Shown here piece by piece: positions 55,695 through 63,901 of a stretch of DNA of 64,000 nucleotides (its first letter is position 1; every line of letters begins with the position of its first letter). The notes under the pieces are model-generated. The model saw only the letters and a program-made list of their open reading frames with translations. It searched no databases and had not been told where the DNA came from. Both the position numbers and the translations under genes were made by a program. Origin of the DNA: Bacteroidales bacterium UBA5507 (GTDB taxonomy: Bacteria; Bacteroidota; Bacteroidia; Bacteroidales; Lentimicrobiaceae); contig DIOT01000047.1 of the NCBI GenBank assembly GCA_002426195.1, positions 8,096 to 72,095 of the forward strand, in the 5' to 3' direction.

Positions 55695-57224
55695 ATGAAT
55701 TTTAAAGAAAACTTTCTATTTAAACCAAGGCATTACAGTGAAATTGAATTATGGAAAAATGTAACCGAAAATGAATGGAACGATCCCGACTGGCAACGCA
55801 AAAACTCTATCAGGACAGTTGATCAGTTAAGTAAAGTTATAAAACTCTCGGATCATCAGAAAAATGAAATATCACGAACTATAAATGAACTGCACCGGCA
55901 AGGAAAAGAACCATTCAGAATCACTCCGTACTACGCTTCATTAATGCAGTTTGATCCTTTTAATCCGGTAATGGAAGAAGGTGAGATGTCTGAAAGAAGA
56001 CTCGATCCAATCTTCTGGCAAAGCGTGCCAACACCTGCAAACCTACTTTTCCCCGATACAGGGAAAGAAGGACTTATGGAAGAAGGCTCACGTAGTTTTG
56101 GAGCAGCTTATCAGCGATATCCAAACCGGGTTGCTTTGTTTGTAGCAGAAAACACCAGCTGTGCCTCTTATTGTGTTCATTGTCAGCGCGCTAAATCGCT
56201 CGACAGTACTGCAGATGTGAACACAGAAGAAATAAATAAAGGAATATTCTATATCTCAGTAAACGAGAATATTGATGAAGTATTGGTAACGGGTGGCGAC
56301 GCTCTTATGGTAAGTCGTAAACGATTGAAATATATTCTTGAAGAACTAAGCAAAATACCACATCTGCGCGTAATCAGAATAGCTACTCGAGTACCTGTAG
56401 TTATGCCAATGGGCATTACTGATGAGATTCTCGACCTGATTGAAGAATCATCCAACAGATATAATGAAGGCATTGAAAAGCATGTATATTTTGCAACACA
56501 TATCAATCACTATCAGGAGATAACTGCTGATTTGGCAATAGCTGTAAAGAAGATCCGCAAACATGGATTTACCATAAGAAATCAAACAGTTTTACTTAAT
56601 CATGTTAATGATTACTATAAGACCCTTGCTGAAACTTTCAGAAGAATGTTGTGGATAGGTGTGCATCCTTATTATCTCTTACAATGTCATAAAGAGAAGG
56701 GGATTGTGCATTTTATTACCCCTGTTCAAATAGGAAAGATTTATATGAAAGCGTTGCAGGGGTGGATATCGGGTGTCACCAAACCCTCATATGCTGCTAA
56801 TGTTGAAGGGGGTGGGGGTAAAGTGCTTTTGATGCCGTCGGGGCACGACACGCTGAATATTTCGGTGGGAATAGACGATAGGATTTCAGCTAGCTCGGCC
56901 ACTGTGAATACATGGGATGATAGAAAACTTGAAGATTATGAAGCCCTGGGCAGGGCCACACGTCGCGAATATGAGGCCGCAACAGAGCTTATGGACAATT
57001 TCATTGGCCGTCCGGGTGTGTTTGTTCCCAGGATGATCATTGTTGATGAAGAGGGTCAATATATAGAGACCACAAACCGTAGTAAATTGCCCAGAATAAC
57101 AAAAATGAAAAAGTCCCTTTTGCTTGGTTACAAGCCCTATAAAGGGGGTATGCCTTTAACCAATCCTGCAGAAGTAGAATCTGAATTGACAAAGATGTAT
57201 GAGAATAGAGAAGTGTTATTATAA
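55695..57224 (+). CDS. KamA-family radical SAM protein (lysine 2,3-aminomutase-like)
   Basis: A 509-residue enzyme. The radical SAM cluster motif is CASYCVHC, followed by VTGGDALMVSRKRL and RIATRVPVVMP. The PLP-binding glycine-rich end is VEGGGGKVLLMPSGHD. Members move an amino group between adjacent carbons using SAM and PLP. In lysine 2,3-aminomutase a QCDLS segment carries an Asp that holds the lysine side-chain amine; here the same place reads QCHKE, so the substrate may not be lysine. The start at 55695 is set by the -7 box upstream. It ends in a palindrome shared with the convergent DUF6266 gene. Confidence 0.85.
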   Translation: MNFKENFLFKPRHYSEIELWKNVTENEWNDPDWQRKNSIRTVDQLSKVIKLSDHQKNEISRTINELHRQGKEPFRITPYYASLMQFDPFNPVMEEGEMSERRLDPIFWQSVPTPANLLFPDTGKEGLMEEGSRSFGAAYQRYPNRVALFVAENTSCASYCVHCQRAKSLDSTADVNTEEINKGIFYISVNENIDEVLVTGGDALMVSRKRLKYILEELSKIPHLRVIRIATRVPVVMPMGITDEILDLIEESSNRYNEGIEKHVYFATHINHYQEITADLAIAVKKIRKHGFTIRNQTVLLNHVNDYYKTLAETFRRMLWIGVHPYYLLQCHKEKGIVHFITPVQIGKIYMKALQGWISGVTKPSYAANVEGGGGKVLLMPSGHDTLNISVGIDDRISASSATVNTWDDRKLEDYEALGRATRREYEAATELMDNFIGRPGVFVPRMIIVDEEGQYIETTNRSKLPRITKMKKSLLLGYKPYKGGMPLTNPAEVESELTKMYENREVLL

Positions 57225-57232
57225 CACTTCTC
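57208..57232. repeat. Perfect 11-bp inverted repeat spanning both convergent stop codons
   Basis: Arms 57208-57218 (GAGAAGTGTTA) and 57222-57232 pair exactly around a 3-base loop. It encodes the ends of both proteins (REVLL and GEVL) and could fold as a bidirectional terminator hairpin without a T tract. Confidence 0.7.
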
Positions 57233-57857
57233 CAACCCATACTGAATCAGAAATCTTATCCTTACTCTCGCCAACTGCAACATCAGAATTACTGAAGAAC
57301 ATCCATACCTGAAGTGGATTATTATGTGCAGGGATGTCAAGTGTCACTGAACCATCTTTCCTAAAGGCAGTTGTTGATATCTGATGAGAAACCAGGGCAT
57401 CTTCCTCTTCGGCTAGCAAAGCCACCATTACTTTATCTGAAGGATCAGTGTAATCTTTCTTTTCAGGTTTTTTCCACGAAATCTGCATTTGGTCATCTGT
57501 GGTACTTACAACGCAATTTTCAGGCTTCTTTATATTTCCACGCGATATCTTTACCAATGGATATAGCATTTTAGGCCCTGAAGGAGTAAGATCGAAACAG
57601 TTTCGCATGAGATAACTACGTGCTTCATTCGAAGGGTAATCCATGGTAGTTTCCTGGTAGCCAATTTGAATGAACTTATAAAATTCCTTAGTAAACCTAC
57701 TGGCAAGTTTAATCTTAGCTCTATGAATTAGTTGTTTCTCTGATTTTGCATCATTAACGTATGCCGGCTTAGTCCTGATGACATTAATTTCGCCGAGCGG
57801 ATAAACAACAAGGTTCCCTATAGAACCTCTGGGTTTAAAAATATTTCCTGTAGCCAT
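57219..57857 (-). CDS. DUF6266 family protein
   Basis: A 212-residue protein with the family opening GNIFKPRGSIGNLVVYPLGE and the middle LTPSGPKMLYPLVKISRGNI. The rest is predicted beta-sandwich. No signal peptide is present. The family is restricted to Bacteroidota as far as I know and its function is unknown. It is convergent with the KamA-like gene. Four 11-bp-phased repeats lie 22-61 bp before its start and may control it. Confidence 0.8.
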   Translation of the reverse strand: MATGNIFKPRGSIGNLVVYPLGEINVIRTKPAYVNDAKSEKQLIHRAKIKLASRFTKEFYKFIQIGYQETTMDYPSNEARSYLMRNCFDLTPSGPKMLYPLVKISRGNIKKPENCVVSTTDDQMQISWKKPEKKDYTDPSDKVMVALLAEEEDALVSHQISTTAFRKDGSVTLDIPAHNNPLQVWMFFSNSDVAVGESKDKISDSVWVGEVL

Positions 57858-58118
57858 AATGATATAGTTAAATTTAAGTTACGGTTCACTTACGGTAAGC
57901 ATACGGTAAATTTACAGTCAAAATACCATTTGCGTATGTGTTCTTTAAGTTAACATTTATTACTCTGTAAGTATAACTCAAATTTAGGAATATATGTTAT
58001 TACTTTTACAAATAATTGAATTTTTTTGTAAATTATTTGAAGGAATATAGTGCATACGCTCAGGGCATGATTTTACTGACGAAAGAGTGGGTGATAATTT
58101 TCTACGTGGCATAAAGCA
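57858..58118. other. Intergenic region upstream of the DUF6266 gene
   Basis: It holds the four phased repeats at 57879-57918 and otherwise only AT-rich sequence. A near match to a minus-strand -7 box (GTATTTTG, seven of eight) lies just upstream of the repeats. No coding potential was seen. Confidence 0.5.
57879..57918. repeat. Four 7-bp direct repeats phased by exactly 11 bp
   Basis: TTACGGT at 57879 and 57890, ATACGGT at 57901 and TTACAGT at 57912 recur at 11-bp steps, about one helical turn. Such arrays are usual binding sites of response regulators (PhoB/PhoP- or LytTR-like) rather than chance. Confidence 0.7.
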
Positions 58119-58143
58119 AAAAGCCCGGACTAGCCGGGCTTTT
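58119..58143. terminator. Bidirectional rho-independent terminator
   Basis: AAAAGCCCGG and CCGGGCTTTT pair perfectly around a 5-base loop, giving T runs on both strands. On the minus strand it ends the T9SS gene that stops at 58173. Confidence 0.85.
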
Positions 58144-58172
58144 CTGCAATTTGATTCTAAAGAATGGCTATC

Positions 58173-59120
58173 TTAATGATTTACAACGATTTTCTTCACA
58201 GCGATCATGTCATTCATGTTAATATGAACAACGTATACTCCACTAATGAGCTTAGATACATCAACAAAAATATTTTTTGATGAATGTACAACCTTCACAG
58301 ATTGAACTATTTGGCCGGTAATGTTAAAAATTTCAGCAGAATTGACCTTATCTATATCAGGTGACAATTCGAGGTTGAAATAATTATTTACCGGATTCGG
58401 GGTAAGTTTAATTTCATCACTGACATCTAATTGTTCTACATCCAAAAAAATAAAACCACAGAAATCTTTAGGAGGTTCATTATCACCACCACTTGCATAT
58501 CCATAAATGCCATTTTGCTGCATACACCAGGTAAAAGATTGATGAAACGCATCGAAAGCATATGTTGGGAAGAGAGATCGGTATTCAACTATTCCTTCAA
58601 TATACTCAATAGTCATTCCCGGATCGTCTACATTAGATAAAAAATAATATTTTCGCAAACCAGTCATTTCTCCTAAGTAGGAAATGTCCATATTACTTAT
58701 TTCCCTCATCACATATAAAGGTTCAGTAAATTCATCAAAATCAAACGCAGGTAATTCAACAGTATCTCCAACTGCAAGATTAAAATCATACCCAAGCTTT
58801 TCTTCGCTTTCTTCCATGTAGGTTCTTATAAACCAAACTTTTTTCTGTAAAGTATCCTGACGCATCAAGCAGTGAAGAACACTGACCGTATCGTAAATAG
58901 TAGGAAAATCATTTAGCTTATAAACCTTTTTATAAGCTTTATTGTCAACAAGGGTATCACCATCCACTGTATATAGAAAGTCATCATAAAGCGAAGTACC
59001 ATAATTAAATTCCGTTACAGTCCAATAGACATTGCTATCAGGAATAGGATAATATTCTTCCTGCGAATAGACGAATCCATTTAAAAACGATAAAAGCAAG
59101 AGTACGCAGTTTTTTTTCAT
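58173..59120 (-). CDS. T9SS type A sorting domain protein, paralogue of the one at 5182
   Basis: A 315-residue exported protein. The signal peptide (MKKNCVLLLLSFLNGFVYSQ) is clear. The body shares the order of motifs with the protein at 5182-6180 (YYPIPDSNVYWTV near the start, then DGDTLVDNKAYKKVYKL). A T9SS sorting domain closes it (LTPNPVNNYFNLEL, ISGVYVVHI). No enzymatic motif is seen; the function is unknown. It has its own terminator. Confidence 0.82.
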   Translation of the reverse strand: MKKNCVLLLLSFLNGFVYSQEEYYPIPDSNVYWTVTEFNYGTSLYDDFLYTVDGDTLVDNKAYKKVYKLNDFPTIYDTVSVLHCLMRQDTLQKKVWFIRTYMEESEEKLGYDFNLAVGDTVELPAFDFDEFTEPLYVMREISNMDISYLGEMTGLRKYYFLSNVDDPGMTIEYIEGIVEYRSLFPTYAFDAFHQSFTWCMQQNGIYGYASGGDNEPPKDFCGFIFLDVEQLDVSDEIKLTPNPVNNYFNLELSPDIDKVNSAEIFNITGQIVQSVKVVHSSKNIFVDVSKLISGVYVVHINMNDMIAVKKIVVNH

Positions 59121-59210
59121 GGCATTTATTTTAGTGGATTTTCATGTTGCTCGTCTTGAACTATTGGAATTGAAAATGATGTAACAAATATATTAATTAG
59201 CATTTACAAA

Positions 59211-59240
59211 TTGAGAAATTAGAATATTTTTATACATTTG
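59211..59240 (+). promoter_or_regulatory. Orphan plus-strand promoter
   Basis: TTG at 59211-59213, a 19-base spacer and TACATTTG at 59233-59240 match the Bacteroidota consensus, yet only a terminator, not a gene, follows closely. Confidence 0.55.
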
Positions 59241-59246
59241 TTAGGA

Positions 59247-59303
59247 TGATAAAAAGAACATTCACATTGTAACTGCTTAAAAACGCTGGTAAGCAGTTTT
59301 TTA
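59247..59303 (+). ncRNA. Candidate short transcript (about 55 bases)
   Basis: Bounded by the promoter at 59211-59240 and the terminator at 59271-59303. It could be a small RNA or encode the octapeptide MIKRTFTL (59247-59273 region). There is no family match from reading; the call rests only on the promoter-terminator pair. Confidence 0.35.
59271..59303 (+). terminator. Rho-independent terminator-like hairpin
   Basis: AACTGCTT and AAGCAGTT pair around a 12-base loop and are followed by a T tract. No annotated plus-strand gene lies upstream. Confidence 0.65.
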
Positions 59304-59336
59304 TAATTGACCAAGGAAAGGATTGACTGGTGAACT

Positions 59337-59368
59337 TTTCCTACTGCCGGCTAGACGGCAGTAGGAAA
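59337..59368. repeat. Perfect 13-bp inverted repeat
   Basis: TTTCCTACTGCCG at 59337-59349 pairs exactly with 59356-59368 around the loop GCTAGA. It is GC-rich compared with its surroundings and lacks a T tract; its role is unknown. Confidence 0.65.
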
Positions 59369-59620
59369 TCAACAAAAAAAAGAAAAAGAAAATGTTAATT
59401 AACTAATTTTGGACGAAACATGGTAGGTTAATTTTAATGCAATTTAGTGGGTCAAAATTGGTGCAAGGTGACAAACGCATCTTAAATAAGCTGATTGAAA
59501 CATCAATTCCTATATTCTCCAAAGTTAGAATTGAAATTATTGCATAACTTTATTATTCATTTTTTCTTACAGTTCAACAATCTATGGATGCCAGAATAAA
59601 GTCATTAAAAAATATTATAA
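59369..59620. other. Intergenic stretch without recognised features
   Basis: AT-rich DNA between the hairpin at 59337-59368 and the promoter of the T9SS pseudogene. No open frame, tRNA, repeat or hairpin was recognised. Confidence 0.5.
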
Positions 59621-59626
59621 ATTTAC

Positions 59627-59634
59627 TATATTTG
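59627..59634 (+). promoter_or_regulatory. -7 box of the T9SS pseudogene
   Basis: TATATTTG fits TAnnTTTG and lies 48 bases before the ATG at 59683, supporting that start over the in-frame ATG at 59584. Confidence 0.55.
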
Positions 59635-59682
59635 AATTTTATATCATTATTAACATTTTTCATGTTCCTAAACTTTATCGTT

Positions 59683-61101
59683 ATGAAAAAAGAAGTCTAT
59701 TTCGTAATCTTATTATTTTGTATCTATTCTTTTGGATATTGTCAAAATCTTATACAAAATCCTAGCATGGAACAAGTATCAAGTACTGTCACTAATCACA
59801 ACCAGATTCCAAAAGCTTATGGTTGGTCTATTGGATGTGGAGGTTTTTGGCAGACATCAGTTAATCCACCATTTTTTCTTTATGGCACTCCAGATTTATT
59901 TGATAAGGATGCCTTATGCTCTTCCCTTTGTGGTATTCCCAATAACAAATAGTCCTCTCTTAATGAAAGAACAAACCAAAAGAGGTATGCAGGTATTTCT
60001 GGTGGTTACACCAGCATTATAAATGGCATACCTACTTTACAATATAGTGAGACAATTATTGGAACAATTACTGAACCTTTGGTCGCAAACTGCACTTATA
60101 GTATTTCTTTTTATGCAGCAGCAATAAGAGGGTACTATCTTTATTGTTCCGCATTCACACCAGAATATAAAACCCCTAATCCGGTTTACAATAAGGTTCA
60201 GGTAGTACTGAGAAAAGATAATGATTGTGTACTTGAGAAAGTGATTTTTACAACACCATCTTCGGTTACTAGTTATAATTGGTCTATTTTTACAGGCAAT
60301 TTTACACTTACAAACCAAGATATTTAAATGGGATATAATCGAATTGAATTTAGGCTTATGTGCACACCTCTAAACTATTCTAGTAGTTATTCTCATACTG
60401 TCTTTTTGGACGATTTTGATCTTCACAGAATAGAGACAACTATAAATCCTGATTTTAATTTAGATTGCTACCACCCTCTTGGTAGTCCAAATTATGTCGT
60501 TACCGCTAGCATTAATAATGTACCTGAAGGTTCAGGATTCTGGTGGGAGGTAAATGAAGTTGACATTAATACTGGTAATATTATCCCCAATACTACATTG
60601 ACAAATCCCAGTAGTTGGTGGGACGAAACTCTTAAATTGAATAATTCCTTTCCGGGTTATTGTTGTCAGACAAATGTTATATCAGGAAATGGGACATTTC
60701 TTTATGGCCATAAATACAAAATAACTAGAGGAGCTTGGGGACCTTGTTCTAGCTGGCATTCTACAACAAAATATGTTTATATGGGTCCAGATCCAAAAAA
60801 TGGTCAGGAAATTAAGTTGATTGAAAATACTGATGAAGCGCTAAATGGTCCATTTGATAATACGATTGCTATACTACCTAACCCGGTTAAAGATATTTGT
60901 CAAATTTTTATTCATGATACTGAAAACGAACGATTTGAAATCAGTCTTTATTCTCTTGGGGGGGCTTTGCTAATAAATAGCCAAACAGTTAATTCTAATG
61001 AGTTTAACGAATTTAATTTCAGTATGTTAACTCCCGGGATTTATATTCTAAAAGCCAAGAGTCAAAATAGATTATATAATGAGAAGATTCTTATTCATTG
61101 A
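59683..61101 (+). pseudogene. T9SS sorting-domain protein gene with two in-frame stop codons
   Basis: The three open segments 59683-59952, 59953-60327 and 60328-61101 lie in one frame, broken by TAG at 59950-59952 and TAA at 60325-60327. Read through, they give one exported protein of about 472 residues: signal peptide (KKEVYFVILLFCIYSFGYCQ), an opening NLIQNPSMEQVSS typical of carbohydrate-binding-like lead domains, an FLDDFDL segment closing a jelly-roll-like domain, and a T9SS sorting domain (LPNPVKDICQIFI, LTPGIYILKA). Other genes here use TAG and TAA as normal stops, so nonsense mutation is more likely than recoding. Two separate errors in the assembly are the alternative. Confidence 0.8.
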
Positions 61102-62959
61102 TAAAATCAAGGTAAAAACAATCAGTCTGGAGCAAAATAACCTAATCAAAATATTGGTAATTTTATTTTGCTCCTTACTTTACCTCATTCTCTCATGGAA
61201 AATCACCGGGAGCGGTTTTTTTATATGGGATGATAGCGGTTTTCTTTTTGACAAGGTGATTACAAGTAATGAACCGGGTTCAATAATATCCTCTCCACAC
61301 TATGGGATGTATCATCCAATAACTTCCATATGGTTAAAGATGAATCACATTTTTCATGGAAACAATCCTCAAATACTTCACATTGAAAATATTTGCATTC
61401 ACCTGATCAATAGCTACCTGGTTTATAAAATTCTAAGAATGATATCCCCAAATGCATTGATTGGCTTTATTATTTTTCTTTTTCATCCTTTAAGCACTGA
61501 AACTGTCTTTTGGATAACCTCAGTCAAGGACTTATTGTATAGTTTCTTTGCTTTACTAAGCATCTTTTTCTTTATCAAGTTTGAGAAGGATGAAAAATCG
61601 AAGAGAAGTATCAAATTAACTTTTCTCTTTGTAATTATGGCTTTGCTTTCGAAACCTCAGGCAATAATTCTACCATTTGTTCTCATAGCTATCGATTATT
61701 TCTATAATCGAAGGTTTTCATGGCAAATATTAAGGAGAATGTTACCACTGATTGCATTTAGTCTCGCTATTTTGATAGTGAATCTTTATATTAAATTCAG
61801 TTATAAAGATGCTAACTCATTACCTTCATATTCCCTGACAGAGAGATTCATCATATCTTCTATTTCCTTCACTCGCCACATCGTATCCTCAATATTACCA
61901 ATAAAATTATCCATTTTCTATCCATATCCTTTCAAACCAGGTGAGAGTATAATCAAATTTTTTCCACAGGTCTTGTTTGTTCTATGTTATTGTGGTAGTC
62001 TTTACTATACGCTTCGCAGAAAGCATTTTCAGGTGTCTTTTATTCTCCTGACATCAGCCATTCTGGCAATCACTGTTGTGCAAATATTACCAATCGGGGA
62101 ATCGCTATATAATGACAGGTACAGTTACCTTCAGATATTCATTGTTACTATGGGCATAATTTTTTTAATTGATAGTACAGAAAAATCTGCCGGAAGGAAA
62201 TTTATGTTCATACCAATTGGATTGTATATTATCTTTATAATGGGAAGTTTTCAACAAAGAAATGCGATTTGGAAGGATAATCAGAAAGTATTTTTGTCTG
62301 CGATTAAACATTATCCGAATTCTGAAATACTATCTAACACGGTTGGTGTTTTATATATAAAATCGAACAACTTTAAATCCGCTCTCCATTATTTGGATAT
62401 AGCAACTTCGGTAGATCCCAATTTTGCACAAGCATTTTATAATAAAGGAATTGCATTCGAGAAAAACAGGAATTACGCCCAGGCAATAAGTCAATATAAG
62501 AAGGCGATTGCATTGCATGACACTTATGAAGAACCAAGATTCCGTTTAAGCCAGATTTACTATAATAAAGCTCAGTACGATTCAGTAGAATTCATTGTAA
62601 GACAGTCAATCAATAACCAGAGTATTTCTGCTGATATGCTGGATCTTTATGGAAAATTACTTTATCAAACAGGAAAAGTGAGCCAATCAGTTAAATATTA
62701 CGAAATGGCCATTAAGCTTGATAATGCAAATCCTGCGTATCAATATAATCTGGCTGTAAGCGTGGGTTACATGGGAAATTATAAGCAAGCAGAAACAATA
62801 TTGCAAAGCTGTATTAAACTCAACCCTCGTTTTCATGAGGCATATTATCTACTGGGTATTGTAAAAATTAAACTAGGAGGGAATGGTTGCTTTTATCTGG
62901 AAACTGCACGTTCTTTGGGTAATGATGCTGCGGTTGCGGCTTTAAAAGAGTTTTGCTAA
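61079..62959 (+). CDS. TMTC-like membrane protein (GT-C type) with C-terminal TPR repeats
   Basis: A 626-residue protein. The N-terminal 390 residues hold about ten membrane helices. The first periplasmic loop has FIWDDSGFLFDKVI, then HYGMYHPITSIWLKMNHIFH and IENICIHLINSYLVYKIL, an arrangement like eukaryotic TMTC O-mannosyltransferases and other GT-C enzymes that use lipid-linked sugars. Residues 410-620 are six or so TPR units (AFYNKGIAFEKNRNYAQAIS is one). Transfer of a sugar to exported proteins is possible but not shown. It overlaps the preceding T9SS pseudogene by 23 bases. Confidence 0.8.
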   Translation: MRRFLFIDKIKVKTISLEQNNLIKILVILFCSLLYLILSWKITGSGFFIWDDSGFLFDKVITSNEPGSIISSPHYGMYHPITSIWLKMNHIFHGNNPQILHIENICIHLINSYLVYKILRMISPNALIGFIIFLFHPLSTETVFWITSVKDLLYSFFALLSIFFFIKFEKDEKSKRSIKLTFLFVIMALLSKPQAIILPFVLIAIDYFYNRRFSWQILRRMLPLIAFSLAILIVNLYIKFSYKDANSLPSYSLTERFIISSISFTRHIVSSILPIKLSIFYPYPFKPGESIIKFFPQVLFVLCYCGSLYYTLRRKHFQVSFILLTSAILAITVVQILPIGESLYNDRYSYLQIFIVTMGIIFLIDSTEKSAGRKFMFIPIGLYIIFIMGSFQQRNAIWKDNQKVFLSAIKHYPNSEILSNTVGVLYIKSNNFKSALHYLDIATSVDPNFAQAFYNKGIAFEKNRNYAQAISQYKKAIALHDTYEEPRFRLSQIYYNKAQYDSVEFIVRQSINNQSISADMLDLYGKLLYQTGKVSQSVKYYEMAIKLDNANPAYQYNLAVSVGYMGNYKQAETILQSCIKLNPRFHEAYYLLGIVKIKLGGNGCFYLETARSLGNDAAVAALKEFC

Positions 62960-63009
62960 AAATTCGGTAACTACAAATACTATTCTGATTTATTAAAATT
63001 CTAAAATTT

Positions 63010-63459
63010 ATGGACCTTGTTCTGAAATTAGAACACTGGCATTTATTTCTAACTTTTATTATACCAGGATATCTTATTGATAATTTAGGTATCTTTCCTA
63101 TTTTAGTTTTTGAACTGATCGTATATTCACTATGGTTTTATTCAATCTCCAGACTTTGTTATATAAAGATTGATGGAAAAAATCATGAGCGCGTACCAAT
63201 AACTTTAATTACTTCATTCATCCTGCTTCCCCTGCTCTGGATAGTGAGTTACTTATCAATCCCGGTTATTTCTGCGATTTCTTCTGTTTTATGGATTGTA
63301 ACGTTGTTCATCATAATACTTTTCACTACAAAGGCACTGAAGGAAGTTGGTGCTGACGTTAAGCCGGCATGGATTGCCATTGGGTTCCTCCTTCCCTTTA
63401 TTGGGGTTTGGTATATTCAGCCCATGATTAACAGGTTATACCAGAAACAAATTATCTAG
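63010..63459 (+). CDS. Small integral membrane protein, unknown function
   Basis: A 149-residue protein with four predicted helices (about 10-28, 30-48, 62-105 as a pair, 118-136) and short charged loops such as KIDGKNHERVP. I do not recognise the family. It follows the TMTC-like gene by 50 bp in the same direction and could be cotranscribed. Confidence 0.65.
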   Translation: MDLVLKLEHWHLFLTFIIPGYLIDNLGIFPILVFELIVYSLWFYSISRLCYIKIDGKNHERVPITLITSFILLPLLWIVSYLSIPVISAISSVLWIVTLFIIILFTTKALKEVGADVKPAWIAIGFLLPFIGVWYIQPMINRLYQKQII

Positions 63460-63496
63460 TCAGGATATCTGGTTGAAAAAAATAGAGGGTTGCAGC

Positions 63497-63901
63497 TCAC
63501 TCGCTCAAAGAATAAGGCAGATCGCTTTTCTGTATTTCTCTTAAAAGTGGCTTGTTTATCATTTGTAAGTCCATGTGGCCACCTTCTATGATTTGGCTGT
63601 GGGTGATGTAAAGCTTTGTATGGTCAGCTCCATTCAGCTTTATTTCACCTGTATACCTGTTATCTGCATCATTCTCCGGAGCACTGATGATGAATTGCTT
63701 TCCATTCGACAGGTTGATGGTAACTTTTTTAAATAGCGGTGCCCCCAAAACATATTCACCGGTTCCGGGACAGACAGGATAAAATCCCATTGCCGAAAAA
63801 ACATACCACGCTGATGTCTGCCCGTTGTCTTCGTCCCCACATAATCCGTCAGGTGCCGCCGTATATAATCTGTTCATTGTCTCCCTGGTCAACATGCTCA
63901 A
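63497..63901 (-). pseudogene. C-terminal fragment of a GH92 alpha-mannosidase
   Basis: About 130 residues match the end of family GH92 exo-mannosidases: PDGLCGDEDNGQTSAWYVFS with the catalytic-region Asp, then MGFYPVCPGTGEYVLGAPLF and the closing beta-sheet with IIEGGHMDL. Full-length enzymes have about 750 residues. Upstream in this frame is a TGA at 63905-63907, and the 100 bases up to the window end give no GH92-like sequence in any frame. So the gene is cut off at its 5' side, leaving a remnant. Confidence 0.75.

Noticed and set aside
59950..60327. Alternative genetic code or stop-codon recoding to explain the in-frame TAG and TAA
   Set aside because: TAG, TAA and TGA all end other genes in the window normally, so recoding would need to be local; nonsense mutation is simpler.
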